This document shows positions 1-8,700 of a DNA stretch of 64,000 bases, in pieces; positions within the stretch are counted from its first letter, which is position 1, and each line of letters begins with the position of its first letter. Under the pieces are notes generated by a model. It was not told the DNA's origin, searched no databases, and was given only the letters and a program-made list of their open reading frames with translations. Source of the stretch: CAVQUE01 sp046290435 (lineage in GTDB: Bacteria; Actinomycetota; Acidimicrobiia; Acidimicrobiales; UBA8592); assembly GCA_046290435.1 (NCBI GenBank), contig JBKAGO010000076.1, positions 88,197 to 152,196 on the forward strand. The letters are read 5' to 3'. The position numbers and the translations under genes were made by a program.

Positions 1-1953
1 AACCCCAACGTCACCGCCACCGTCACCACCGAGGTGCTGGCCTTCCAACGGTCGCGAGCGCTCCGGCTGCTGATCGCCGAGGTCGAGGGGCTGTCGACCG
101 AGCTCAGCATCGGCAGCGCCGTCAAGGCGATCTCCGACGAGCTCACCGCCCAACTCGCTGACGACCGGCAGCGCTTCCCGGGCGTGGTGTCGAGGTTCTC
201 GAAGCTCAGCGAGGGCGAGCCGTACCGCCAACGCTGCTCGGTCATCCACCATCGCCTGCAGCTCAGCCTGGACCGGCCCGATCACGGTGACGCGTATCGC
301 GGGCCCGACGAACTCGCTGCGGACCTGGCCGTGATGGCCCGCTCGCTCGAGGCCAACCGGGGCGAGCTGTTGTCGCGGGGCCGCCTGGCCCGGGTGCGCC
401 GGACGGTGGCGATGATCGGCTTCCATCTGGCCTTGCTCGACATCCGTCAGCACGCCCGGGTCCACCACGAGGCCCTGGCCGAGCTCTTCGCTCCGTTGGG
501 CGTGGACTACGCCGCGATGGAACCCGGCGAACGTGCCGAGCTGTTGGCGACCGAGCTCGGGAGTCGCCGCCCCCTCGCTCCCCCGGTGACCGATCCCGAT
601 CCGGCATCGGCGGTGGCGCTGTTCGCCACGATCCGCAACGCCCTCGACCGCAACGACGATGTCATCGAGAGCTACATCGTGTCGATGACCCGCGGTGTCG
701 ACGACATCCTGGCTCCGGCGGTGCTGGCTCGCGACGTCGGTCTGGTCGATCTGTCGGCGGGTGTGGCCCGCATCGGGTTCGTGCCACTGTTCGAGACCAT
801 CGACGACCTCCGCGCCATCGGCGAGGTCCTGACGGCTCTGTTCGACGTGCCCGCCTACCGACGTCTGGTGGCGCTGCGCGGCGACGTCCAGGAGGTGATG
901 GTCGGGTACTCGGACTCCAACAAGGACGGCGGTATAGCCACATCGCAGTGGGAGATCCACAAGGCACTGCGGGCGATCGCCGAGGTGTCGGCGGCCACGG
1001 GCGTGCGCATCGTGGTCTTCCACGGTCGGGGCGGGACCATCGGGCGCGGCGGCGGCCCCACCAACGCGTCGATCATGGGTCAGCCCGCAGGCGTGGTGAA
1101 CGGTGCGGTGAAGGTCACCGAGCAGGGCGAGGTCATCGCCGACAAATACGGACTCCCCCGGCTGGCCCGACGCAATCTGGATCTCGCGTTCTCGGCGGTG
1201 GTCGAGGCCACATTGCTGCACCGCCGTCCCCGCCACGACACGGCCACGACAGCCCGCTGGAACGAGGTCATGGAGCTCGTCTCCGGTGCGTCGTTGGCGG
1301 CGTACCGGGGGTTCCTCGAGACCGACGGCCTGGTCGAGTACTTCCGGACGTCGACCCCGGTCGAGGAATTGGCCGAGATGAACATCGGGTCTCGCCCGGC
1401 GCGCCGCAGCGGCGCAGGGTCGGGCATCGAGGACCTCCGGGCGATCCCGTGGGTGTTCGGCTGGACGCAGTCGCGCCAGATCGTGCCGGGCTGGTTCGGG
1501 GTCGGCAGCGGCCTCGCTGCGGCACGGGCGGCGGGTCACGACGAGACGCTGGCCGAGATGTTCGAGAAGTGGCAGTTCTTCAAGACGTTCGTGTCGAACG
1601 TCGAGATGACGTTGTCGAAGACCGACCTCGACATCGCCAGCCACTACGTGAAGACGCTGGTCGACCCGTCGCTGCATCACCTGTTCGACACAGTGGTCGC
1701 CGAGCACGACTGCACCATCGACCAGATCACCGAGCTGACGGGACGGTCGCTGCTGGCGGACCTGCCGGTGCTGCGGCGGACGCTGGCGGTGCGCGATGCC
1801 TACCTGGATCCGATCAACGTGTTGCAGGTGGAGTTGTTGGCGAGACGCCGATCCCTCGACCCCGACGCCGACCCCGCCGAAGCGGCGCGGCTGCGGAGGG
1901 CATTGCTGCTGACGGTCAACGGCGTGGCCGCCGGCCTGCGCAACACCGGCTGA
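1..1953 (+). CDS. ppc: Phosphoenolpyruvate carboxylase, 3' part (5' end outside window)
   Basis: Carboxylates phosphoenolpyruvate with bicarbonate to oxaloacetate, an anaplerotic reaction in the cytoplasm. The frame is open from base 1 and begins NPNVT, the end of the family's GGDRDGNP block, so the true start lies upstream. 650 residues are visible; full-length enzymes are about 900. Catalytic landmarks: VGYSDSNKDGG at visible residues 301-311, the glycine-rich FHGRGGTIGRGGGP at 340-353, GSRPARR, and IPWVFGWTQ. The protein ends in NTG, the near-invariant carboxyl terminus of the family. The gene reads toward arfB, and two family A palindromes lie after its stop. Identity is certain; only the start is missing. 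Confidence 0.97.
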   Translation, partial: NPNVTATVTTEVLAFQRSRALRLLIAEVEGLSTELSIGSAVKAISDELTAQLADDRQRFPGVVSRFSKLSEGEPYRQRCSVIHHRLQLSLDRPDHGDAYRGPDELAADLAVMARSLEANRGELLSRGRLARVRRTVAMIGFHLALLDIRQHARVHHEALAELFAPLGVDYAAMEPGERAELLATELGSRRPLAPPVTDPDPASAVALFATIRNALDRNDDVIESYIVSMTRGVDDILAPAVLARDVGLVDLSAGVARIGFVPLFETIDDLRAIGEVLTALFDVPAYRRLVALRGDVQEVMVGYSDSNKDGGIATSQWEIHKALRAIAEVSAATGVRIVVFHGRGGTIGRGGGPTNASIMGQPAGVVNGAVKVTEQGEVIADKYGLPRLARRNLDLAFSAVVEATLLHRRPRHDTATTARWNEVMELVSGASLAAYRGFLETDGLVEYFRTSTPVEELAEMNIGSRPARRSGAGSGIEDLRAIPWVFGWTQSRQIVPGWFGVGSGLAAARAAGHDETLAEMFEKWQFFKTFVSNVEMTLSKTDLDIASHYVKTLVDPSLHHLFDTVVAEHDCTIDQITELTGRSLLADLPVLRRTLAVRDAYLDPINVLQVELLARRRSLDPDADPAEAARLRRALLLTVNGVAAGLRNTG

Positions 1954-2069
1954 GCGGTCGGTCGGCCGGCCCGGCCGTCGTGGCCCGACGGTCGGGCGGT
2001 CCGGCGGTCCAGCGATCCGGCGGGTGGTCAGCCGATGGCCTGGCGGTCGTCGTGGCCCGGCGCCATTCC

Positions 2070-2211
2070 TCTGGCGCCGAGAACTGTCGTCAGAGCAACA
2101 AGTTTCGGCGCCAGAACCATGACCGCAGCAGCCACGCAACGCCTGCCCAACCGAGCGCCAATCTTCTGGCGCCGAAAACTGTCGCCAGGGCAACCAGTTT
2201 CGGCGCCAGAA
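2070..2211. repeat. Family A palindromic elements, 2 copies (2070-2116, 2164-2211)
   Basis: Two copies of a ~46-bp palindrome whose arms are CTGGCGCCGAAA and TTTCGGCGCCAG around an inner imperfect pair GTCGCC/GGCAAC. The copies start 95 bp apart. They fill the 292-bp gap between the converging ppc and arfB genes. No run of T follows, so a standard intrinsic terminator is not obvious. The other copies are at 36236-36430, 44793-45023, 50034, 51015, 52435-52542, 53899-54006 and 55227-55654. Confidence 0.9.
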
Positions 2212-2245
2212 CCATGACCTCGCCGGCCGGACACCCTGGTGGGCG

Positions 2246-2653
2246 TCAGTCGTCGAGGGACGGGCGGCGTCGCTGTCGCTTCACCTGGCCGCGTTCCTTC
2301 TTGGCGGCCACCCGACGCTTCTGGGAGCCCTTGGTCGGCTTGGTCGCCGTCCGCCTGCGTTGGCGCCGCATCGCCTTGTCGACCCGCTCGACGAGCCGGT
2401 CTCGAGCAATGCTGCGGTTCCGGGCCTGGGAGCGCTCGTCGTCGACGACGACCCGGACCACCGGCCCGATGCGTTCGATCAGCCGGGCCCGGACGGTGTC
2501 GTCGATGGCAGTCGACGCCTCGACGTCCCACCGCAGCTCGACCCTCGTCGCCGCCTTGTTGGCGTGCTGGCCCCCGGGCCCGCCCGACGCGGTGAAGCGC
2601 ATGTCGAGCTCGGATTCGGGAATCCGCACCCCCGACGACGTCACCAACACCAT
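2246..2653 (-). CDS. arfB: ArfB/YaeJ-type peptidyl-tRNA hydrolase (ribosome rescue)
   Basis: Release-factor-like hydrolase that frees stalled ribosomes by cleaving peptidyl-tRNA without needing a stop codon. The catalytic GGQ is at residues 27-29 inside SGGPGGQHANK. The 135-residue length fits ArfB and rules out full release factors, which carry codon-recognition domains. The C-terminal third is strongly basic (RRQRRRTATKPTKGSQKRR...KKERGQ), as expected of the tail that enters the empty mRNA channel of the ribosome. The ATG at 2653 begins directly before the conserved core. It converges with ppc, and downstream of its stop lie the two family A palindromes. Confidence 0.93.
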   Translation of the reverse strand: MVLVTSSGVRIPESELDMRFTASGGPGGQHANKAATRVELRWDVEASTAIDDTVRARLIERIGPVVRVVVDDERSQARNRSIARDRLVERVDKAMRRQRRRTATKPTKGSQKRRVAAKKERGQVKRQRRRPSLDD

Positions 2654-2771
2654 CCCCGAAGGCTACGCCCCCCGAGCGCCGCCCCCCCCGACGACCGGCC
2701 ACCCAGCCGCCCAGCCGCCCATCACGTTTGTGACTCACGCTCGAGCGGTGCAAGAGCGTCACAACGCAGCA

Positions 2772-3256
2772 GCTGACCAGCCCGGGCGGCACACGTCGCT
2801 CTGCGCCGCACCCGAGACGGCCGACGCCCCCGGCGGGTCACTTGGGCACCTCGCCGTCTCGGCAAACCGCCGCTGCTGCGCAGCCCGCCGACACCAGCCG
2901 GCGACGTGCGCCCAGGACGAGAGACGAGACCCGCGACCGAGGACCCCGGCGCGAGCCCGCCGGAGACGAGCCGGCCCAGAAAGGAGCAGCAGCCCACCGG
3001 GCAGACCGACCCAAGATGAGCAGTGCAAGGCTGACCAGCCCGGGCGGCAACACGTCGGCGCTCCGCGCCGCACCCGAGACGGCCGACGCACCCCGGCGGG
3101 TCACTTGGGCACCCCCTCGGCCGTCTCGGCGAACCGCCGCTGCTGCGCAGCCCGCCGACACCAGCCGGCGACGTGCGTCCCGGACCGACCGTGCGACAAC
3201 ACCGGACGGAGGATCCCGGCGCGAGCCCGCCGGAGACGAGCCGGCCCAGGAAAGGA
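2772..3256. repeat. Family B long direct repeats, 2 copies (2772-2986, 3030-3256)
   Basis: Two ~220-bp direct repeats with 258-bp periodicity, each beginning GCTGACCAGCCCGGGCGG and ending near GACGAGCCGGCCCAG. Each contains an inverted repeat; in the second copy CCGAGACGGCCGA at 3074-3086 pairs perfectly with 3117-3129 across a 30-nt loop. With the 118 bases before them they make up the gene-free stretch 2654-3265. The right end of the second copy runs into the stop codon of the GGDEF gene at 3266. The same repeat forms a four-copy array at 18496-19452. Open frames exist through it but hold no recognisable domain. Confidence 0.85.
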
Positions 3257-3265
3257 GCCGCCGGC

Positions 3266-4666
3266 CTAGGAAAGGAGCATGTCGCTGCGCTGCCAGGTGC
3301 CGGGGGCGTTCTGGCGGAGGTGGGCGACGGTGCGGCCCGCGGCGTCGAGGAGTTGGCGGCCGCTGCTGTGGCCGTCGGTCATGGCAACGCCGAGGTTGGC
3401 CCTGACCTCGACGGCGACGCCGGCGAGATGGAACGGCTGATAGGTGGCCGACAGGATGCGTTCGGCGATGGTTTCGACCTGCGATTCGGACGTGAGTTCG
3501 TAGCAGACGATCACCATGTCGTCGCCGGACCAGCGGGCCAGGAAGTCGCCGGGGCGGGTGACGTCGCGGAGGCGCCGGGCCAGGTCGATCAGCAGGTCGT
3601 CGCCGACGGTGTGGCCGAAGCGGCTGTTGATGGAGTCGAAGTCGTCGATGTCGAGCCATGCGACGGCGGCTCGGCTGGTGGGGCCGAGCCGGTCGAGTTC
3701 TGCGTGGAGTGCCTGTCGGTTCCAGAGGCCGGTGAGGTCGTCGTGGGTGGCGACGTGACGGACGGTGGCGCGCATCGACTCGAAGCAGTAGGCCAGCGAG
3801 AGGGCGTCGGTGAGCCGGTCGAGGGCGACGACGACGGCGGGGTCGCCGAGGCGTTCGCCACGGTCGGTCCAGACCATCAGCACGGCGGCGTCGTCGCCGG
3901 CGATCGAGGGGATGGGCACGGCGACGGCGGTCGTGACGCCGGCGTGCGAGGCCGCCATGCGGAGGCCGTCGGTCAAGGTCTCGATGGCGATGCTGCGGGG
4001 TTCTTCGGCGATGGGAACGTCCCACGGGTTGGCGATGTCGCCGGCGGCGGCGTGGGCGACGGCGGCGGCGAAGCCTTCGTGGGGGATGGAGGTGATGACG
4101 TTGCGACGGCGGCCGTGGCCGTCGGGTCGGTGGTGCACGCTGACGCCGACGGCGGGTGTGGTCGCGGTGAAGGTCTCGGTGGCCCGGCGGACGATGTCCT
4201 CTGGGCGGCGCTGGTCGATGATGTCGGCGGTGACGGCGTTGAGCGGGTCGGCGATCACGGGCGTGAACGTGCAGCGGACGCCGTCGGTGTCGGTCTCGAA
4301 CGATGCCAGGGCGGGGGCCCAGCCACCGGGACCGCGCACGTCGACGGGGATGGCGTGGGTAACGCTGCGGTGCGCGACGGTCCACTGGAGGGCGTGGGCG
4401 ACGGTGTCGTGGTCGTCGGGGTGGATGAAGTCGGCGAGGTTGGCGACGGCGGGGCGTCCGACCCCGGCCCATCGGCCGAGGACCGAGCGTACGGAACCGT
4501 CGGGATGGACGACGAGGCCGAGCAGGCCTGCCTGGGTGGCGGCGGCCGAGGCCTGACTGGTCATCTCTGCGGAGCTCACATCGGAAACATCGGCATCTGC
4601 GGGCGGCACTTGAGTTCCCACGCCGCGACGTTCGCAACCTGCGCCGGCGCCTCGCCTCGGAGTCAT
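3266..4666 (-). CDS. GGDEF-domain protein with degenerate active-site motif
   Basis: Soluble signalling-type protein of 466 residues. The N-terminal ~280 residues look like PAS/GAF-type sensory sequence (IHPDDHDTV near residue 80). A GGDEF domain follows, opening with HDDLTGLWNRQAL. The signature that should read RxGGDEF reads RWSGDDM (SGDDM at about 380-384), so the first Gly, the Glu and the Phe are changed. Diguanylate cyclase activity is therefore doubtful; it may bind rather than make cyclic-di-GMP, or signal otherwise. An ATG at 4567 is an alternative start; neither has a strong ribosome site. It is divergent from surE. Its stop codon coincides with the end of the family B array. Confidence 0.8.
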   Translation of the reverse strand: MTPRRGAGAGCERRGVGTQVPPADADVSDVSSAEMTSQASAAATQAGLLGLVVHPDGSVRSVLGRWAGVGRPAVANLADFIHPDDHDTVAHALQWTVAHRSVTHAIPVDVRGPGGWAPALASFETDTDGVRCTFTPVIADPLNAVTADIIDQRRPEDIVRRATETFTATTPAVGVSVHHRPDGHGRRRNVITSIPHEGFAAAVAHAAAGDIANPWDVPIAEEPRSIAIETLTDGLRMAASHAGVTTAVAVPIPSIAGDDAAVLMVWTDRGERLGDPAVVVALDRLTDALSLAYCFESMRATVRHVATHDDLTGLWNRQALHAELDRLGPTSRAAVAWLDIDDFDSINSRFGHTVGDDLLIDLARRLRDVTRPGDFLARWSGDDMVIVCYELTSESQVETIAERILSATYQPFHLAGVAVEVRANLGVAMTDGHSSGRQLLDAAGRTVAHLRQNAPGTWQRSDMLLS

Positions 4667-4758
4667 CCCCGACGGCGGTGGTTCGACGGCTGGGCGTCAC
4701 CGCCCGTTCACCTCGTCGGCACATCGGGGTTCGGATCCGCCCAGTAGGGTCGTTGTCC
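4667..4758. promoter_or_regulatory. Divergent promoter region between GGDEF gene and surE
   Basis: This 92-bp gap lies between two divergently transcribed starts, so both promoters should lie in or near it. No clear -35/-10 pair or palindromic operator stands out by eye. The assignment rests only on gene orientation. Confidence 0.4.
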
Positions 4759-5586
4759 ATGCGTATCCTGGTGACCAACGACGACGGCATCGACTCGGTG
4801 GGGCTCCACGTGCTCGCCCGGGCGGTCGCCCCGCTGGGTGAGGTGGTCGTGGCGGCGCCCGACAGCGAGTACTCGGGCGCCTCGGCGGCGTTCGGGGCGT
4901 TGCACCTCATCCGTCCCGAGATGCACAAGGCCCACATCGAGGGCATCGACGAGGCCTGGGCCATCACGGGGCCGCCGGCGTTGTGTGTGATGTTCTCCCG
5001 TATGGGCGCGTTCGGCGAGCCGTTCGACCTGGTCGTGTCGGGCATCAACCCCGGCGCCAACGTGGGCCGCGCGGTGTATCACTCGGGCACCATCGGGGCG
5101 TGCATCACGGGCCGGTCGGGTGGCGTGTCGGGTGTGGCGGTCAGCCAGGAGGTCACCATGGGTGGGGTCATGGGCCAGGGTTGGGACGAGATGATCGAGG
5201 GCCAGATCTGGGAGACGGCCGGCACGGTCGCTGCCGCCGCGGTGCAGGCGCTGATCGACAACCCGTTGCCGGAGCCCAACGTGTTGAACCTCAACGTCCC
5301 CAATCTCCCGTTGGACGAGATCAAGGGGTGGCGGCGCACCGACATCGGCACCCGCCCGATGCGGTCGATGACCACCGTCGCGGTCGAGCCCAAGGTGGGC
5401 CACGAGGATTCGTACTACCTGAAGTTCCAGTGGGGCGAGACCGACGACGAGCACCCCGGGACCGAAGACGTCGGCGCGGTCGCCGACGGCTACGTGGCCG
5501 CCACGTGGTTGAGCACCGTGCACCCGATCGACCCCGAGGGGAGCCACGTCACCGACGAGGCCCTCGACGCGCTCTTCCGGCGCTGA
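4759..5586 (+). CDS. surE: SurE-type survival protein, 5'/3'-nucleotidase (copy 1)
   Basis: Divalent-metal-dependent nucleoside monophosphate phosphatase of the SurE fold, cytoplasmic. The metal-binding NDDG motif opens the protein (MRILVTNDDGIDS, Asp8-Asp9), which fixes the ATG at 4759 although the frame is open further upstream. Other family blocks are SxxxxAF-type SGASAAFG, SGINPGANVGRAVYHSGT and LNLNVPN. The length is 275 residues, slightly above the usual 250. A paralogue sits at 40542-41312. It is followed by a 19-bp tandem duplication (5593-5630) and a hairpin before the flavodoxin gene. The natural substrate is unknown. Confidence 0.93.
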   Translation: MRILVTNDDGIDSVGLHVLARAVAPLGEVVVAAPDSEYSGASAAFGALHLIRPEMHKAHIEGIDEAWAITGPPALCVMFSRMGAFGEPFDLVVSGINPGANVGRAVYHSGTIGACITGRSGGVSGVAVSQEVTMGGVMGQGWDEMIEGQIWETAGTVAAAAVQALIDNPLPEPNVLNLNVPNLPLDEIKGWRRTDIGTRPMRSMTTVAVEPKVGHEDSYYLKFQWGETDDEHPGTEDVGAVADGYVAATWLSTVHPIDPEGSHVTDEALDALFRR

Positions 5587-5592
5587 GGCGCC

Positions 5593-5686
5593 ACGGCATC
5601 GTCCGGTCGACACGGCATCGTCCGGTCGACACAGCAGGCCCGACAGCGGCAGCACGAGAAGCGGGTCCGACCCCGGCTCTCGCTGC
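5593..5686. repeat. 19-bp tandem duplication plus imperfect hairpin after surE
   Basis: ACGGCATCGTCCGGTCGAC occurs twice back to back at 5593-5611 and 5612-5630. An imperfect hairpin spans about 5650-5686 with GGGTCCGACCCC at its centre, resembling the GGGGTC...GACCCC ends of the hairpins at 22932, 32343 and 42691. It is placed between the surE stop and the flavodoxin start, so a terminator role for surE is plausible but unproven. Confidence 0.6.
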
Positions 5687-5700
5687 TACTCTCTGCGCCG

Positions 5701-6132
5701 ATGAAGGTAGCCGTGCTGTACCAATCGTTGCGTGGGGGCACCGAACGTGCCGCCGAGAAGATCGCGGATGAGTTCCGTGCCCGTGATGCCCTGGTGGGTT
5801 GCTATCCGGTCACGAACTTCGACGCCCAGTTCCTGCTGAAGGCCGACCTGTTGGTCATCGGCACCTGGACCGACGGGCTCTTCGGTCTGGCGGCTCGCCC
5901 CGCCCAGATCGGCAAGCTGATGAGCCTGCCGTCCATCGCCCACAAGAAGACCGCGGTGTTCACCACCTACGAGATCAGCGCCAAGGCCTCGTTGCCGAAG
6001 CTGGTCGACTGGGCCGAACGTCAGTCGGCACAGGTCATCGGAGCGGCGGCGTTCAATCGTCGCAAGCTCGACGAGGGTGTGGCCGCGTTCGTCGACGAGG
6101 CGTTGGCCGCCATGGAGCCATCCGCTGCCTGA
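5701..6132 (+). CDS. Flavodoxin-like protein
   Basis: A 143-residue single-domain flavodoxin-fold protein, probably binding FMN and carrying electrons in the cytoplasm. It begins MKVAVLYQSLRGGTERAAEKIADEF, matching the phosphate-binding loop TxSxxGxTxxxA at the first strand with changed residues, and continues with LLVIGTWTDGLFGL, the isoalloxazine-side loop. Classic flavodoxins have Thr/Ser-rich T/SxTGNT; here the loop is SLRGGT, so FMN affinity is uncertain. It is the first gene of a run with the ATP-grasp gene, whose likely GTG start lies inside its 3' end. The shared operon suggests a redox role linked to that cluster. Confidence 0.8.
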   Translation: MKVAVLYQSLRGGTERAAEKIADEFRARDALVGCYPVTNFDAQFLLKADLLVIGTWTDGLFGLAARPAQIGKLMSLPSIAHKKTAVFTTYEISAKASLPKLVDWAERQSAQVIGAAAFNRRKLDEGVAAFVDEALAAMEPSAA

Positions 6133-7723
6133 CCGGGGCACTCCGCTCCCGGCGACCGACCTCTGGTCGGGTTACGCCACCGACGGCTTCTTCGACGAGG
6201 CCATCGGGGCCGATGGCAACGTACGCGAGGCCTACCGGGCGGTGGTCGACTGGTTCGCCGGTCTCGACGCCGGCGCCATGCGCGAGCTCGAGCGCCACCA
6301 GATCGATTCGTTCCGGGGTCAGGGCATCACCTTCACGGTGTACGGCGGCACCGAAGGCACCGAGCGCACCTGGCCGATGGATCTGTTCCCGCGGATCATC
6401 GCGGCCGACGAGTGGTCCCGAGTCGAGCGGGGGCTGGTGCAGCGGGTCACGGCGCTGAACCGGTTCCTCGAGGATCTCTACGTGGGCGAACAGGCCGTGC
6501 TCCACGACGGCATCGTGCCCCGTTGGCTGGTGTCGTCGTCGGACGGTTTCGAGCGCGAGGCGGTCAACATCTCGGTGCCCCACGGGGCGCGCTGCCTGGT
6601 GGCTGGCATCGACGTGGTCCGCGACCACCAGGGCACCTACCGGGTGCTCGAGGACAACCTGCGCAACCCGAGCGGCATCTCCTACGTGCTCGAGAACCGG
6701 GCCGCGATGACCAGGGTTCTCCCGTCGGCGTTCACCGACCATGCCGTGCGCTCGGTCGATCACTACGGCCGGTCGTTGCTGGCGGCGTTGCGGTCGGTGG
6801 CGCCGCCGGCATGTGGCGACAATCCGTGCGTGGTGGTGTTGACCCCGGGCGTGTACAACTCGGCGTACTTCGAGCACGCGTTCCTGGCCCGCCAGATGGG
6901 TGTCGAGCTGGTCGAGGGCCGGGACCTCGTCGTCGACGACAACGTCGTTGCGATGCGCACCACCCACGGCCTCGAGCGCGTCGATGTCATCTACCGCCGC
7001 ATCGACGACGCCTTCCTCGATCCGGTCGTGTTCGATCCCTCCTCGACGCTCGGGGTGCCGGGGATGATGGCGGCGGCGCGCGCCGGGACGGTGACGATCG
7101 CCAATGCGGTCGGCAACGGTGTGGGTGACGACAAGGCCATCTATCCCTACGTCGGCGAGCTGATCCGCTACTACCACGGCGAGGAACCGATTCTCGACAA
7201 CGTCGAGACCTACCTGTTGTGGGACGACGACCAGCGCGCCGAGGTCATGGGGCGGCTCGATCAGCTGGTCATCAAGCCCGTCGCCGAGGCCGGTGGCTAC
7301 GGCATCGTCATCGGCCCGAAGGCCACCGACGCCGAGCTCGCCGAGGTCGCCGCCAAGGTCGAGGCGGACCCGCGCAACTGGATCGCGCAGGAGGTGGTGG
7401 CGCTGTCGCGGATGCCGGCGTGGACCGGCGAGCGCATGGCCGGGCGCCATCTCGATCTGCGGCCGTTCGTGTTGACCGGCGAGCACACCGAGGTCATCCC
7501 CGGCGGATTGACCCGGGTGGCGATGCGGGAGGGTTCGTTGATCGTCAACAGCTCCCAGGGTGGCGGGTCGAAGGACACCTGGGTGCTGTTGCCCGAGCGT
7601 GAGCGCCTCGCCAAGAGCGAGTCCGATGCCGCCGAGGCCGTAGCCGAGGACGACACCGGCGCCGAGATGGCCGCCGTCGCTGCGAGCGACATCGGCCAGT
7701 CGGCGCGTCCGGGAGCTTCGTGA
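6077..7723 (+). CDS. Circularly permuted ATP-grasp peptide-ligase-like protein
   Basis: Predicted ATP-dependent carboxylate-amine ligase of the circularly permuted ATP-grasp family (DUF404/DUF407, CP-ATPgrasp). Recognisable blocks include YGGTEGTERTWPMDLFPRI, VLEDNLRNPSGISYVLENR, IANAVGNGVGDDKAIYPYV, LVIKPVAEAGGYGIVIGP and SSQGGGSKDTWVL. The ~530-residue length is typical. No ATG lies at the N-terminus; GTG 6077 overlaps the flavodoxin gene by 56 bp and is the best start, but a non-standard start near 6123 is possible. Its stop overlaps the Alpha-E start. The family is known to co-occur with Alpha-E and transglutaminase genes and was predicted to make peptide-like products; no substrate is established. 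Confidence 0.88.
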   Translation: MWPRSSTRRWPPWSHPLPDRGTPLPATDLWSGYATDGFFDEAIGADGNVREAYRAVVDWFAGLDAGAMRELERHQIDSFRGQGITFTVYGGTEGTERTWPMDLFPRIIAADEWSRVERGLVQRVTALNRFLEDLYVGEQAVLHDGIVPRWLVSSSDGFEREAVNISVPHGARCLVAGIDVVRDHQGTYRVLEDNLRNPSGISYVLENRAAMTRVLPSAFTDHAVRSVDHYGRSLLAALRSVAPPACGDNPCVVVLTPGVYNSAYFEHAFLARQMGVELVEGRDLVVDDNVVAMRTTHGLERVDVIYRRIDDAFLDPVVFDPSSTLGVPGMMAAARAGTVTIANAVGNGVGDDKAIYPYVGELIRYYHGEEPILDNVETYLLWDDDQRAEVMGRLDQLVIKPVAEAGGYGIVIGPKATDAELAEVAAKVEADPRNWIAQEVVALSRMPAWTGERMAGRHLDLRPFVLTGEHTEVIPGGLTRVAMREGSLIVNSSQGGGSKDTWVLLPERERLAKSESDAAEAVAEDDTGAEMAAVAASDIGQSARPGAS

Positions 7724-8700
7724 TGTTGGCCCGCCACGCCGAGAACATGTTCTGGGCGGGCCGCTATCTCGAACGCGCCGAGGACACCGCACGCATGTTG
7801 CAGGCGACGTTGCGCAGTTCGGTGACGTCGGGGCCGGGCGCGGCGACGGCCAACCACCGGGCGCTGTTGGCGACGTTGCGCCTCGACGACGGATCCGACG
7901 CTGCGGCTCCCATCGGCACGGCAGCGCTCATCGACCGGCTCGTGGCGCGTGCCGATGCGCCGGGCTCCATCGTGCACAGCGTCGGTCAGGCCCGCGAGAA
8001 CCTGCGGAGCCTGCGAGAGCAGATCCCGTCGGAGCTCTGGGAGCACGGCAACCGGCTGCACCTGCGGCTGCGGCGCCCCGATTTCGGCGACCGTCTGGCA
8101 AACGAACCCTTCGACACCCTCGACATGGTGAAGACCAGTTGCCAGACCCTGGCAGGCATCGTGGCCACGGCCATGGCCCGTCACGAGGGTTACCGGTTCC
8201 TCATCCTCGGCCAGACGCTCGAGCGGTCCCTGATGACCTGCCGGTTGTTGTCGGTGCGCGCGCCGTTGCTACGTGACCGTTCCTATGACGAGATGGCGGT
8301 GACGTTGCGGTCGGCGTCCGCGCTCGAGGCCTACCAGCGCGCCTATGTCGCTTCGGGCGACCCCAACCAGATCGTGCACTTCTTGTTGTGCAGCGACCGG
8401 TTCCCTCGTGCGGTGCTGTACTGCCTTCGCCAGGCCGAGGATCAGCTGGCGTCGTTGAGCGATCGTCAGACCCGGCCGATGCGGCTGATGGGCCAGGTCC
8501 GTTCCCAGCTGGAGTTCGCCGATTTCGAGGAGCTGTTGCGGGACCTGCCCGCCCAGCTGGAGCACTACGAGGACCAGATCCGTCACGTCGCCGCGGCCAT
8601 CGGCACCCAGTATTTCCGCAGCGCCGAGGAGGTCGACCTCCACAGCCAGTTGCTCCTTCCCGGAGCGGACGTCACCCCGGTCGCCGAGGGACAGCGCTGA
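7723..8700 (+). CDS. Alpha-E domain protein (DUF403)
   Basis: A 325-residue, mostly helical protein of the Alpha-E family, opening MLARHAENMFWAGRYLERAEDTARML, whose WxxRYxERAE is the family signature. Biochemical function is unknown; the family is defined by its constant linkage to circularly permuted ATP-grasp and transglutaminase genes. The ATG at 7723 overlaps the upstream stop (GTGATG; a GTG at 7720 is also possible), and its own stop overlaps the transglutaminase ATG (TGATG). The three proteins are therefore almost certainly co-translated and act together. No signal peptide or membrane segment is seen, so cytoplasmic. Confidence 0.9.
   Translation: MLARHAENMFWAGRYLERAEDTARMLQATLRSSVTSGPGAATANHRALLATLRLDDGSDAAAPIGTAALIDRLVARADAPGSIVHSVGQARENLRSLREQIPSELWEHGNRLHLRLRRPDFGDRLANEPFDTLDMVKTSCQTLAGIVATAMARHEGYRFLILGQTLERSLMTCRLLSVRAPLLRDRSYDEMAVTLRSASALEAYQRAYVASGDPNQIVHFLLCSDRFPRAVLYCLRQAEDQLASLSDRQTRPMRLMGQVRSQLEFADFEELLRDLPAQLEHYEDQIRHVAAAIGTQYFRSAEEVDLHSQLLLPGADVTPVAEGQR

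Noticed and set aside
3173..5060. Long frames antisense to the GGDEF and surE genes
   Set aside because: They are strings of Arg/Pro/Gly or Val/Gly/Asp typical of wrong-strand translation in GC-rich DNA, while the sense genes have clear motifs.
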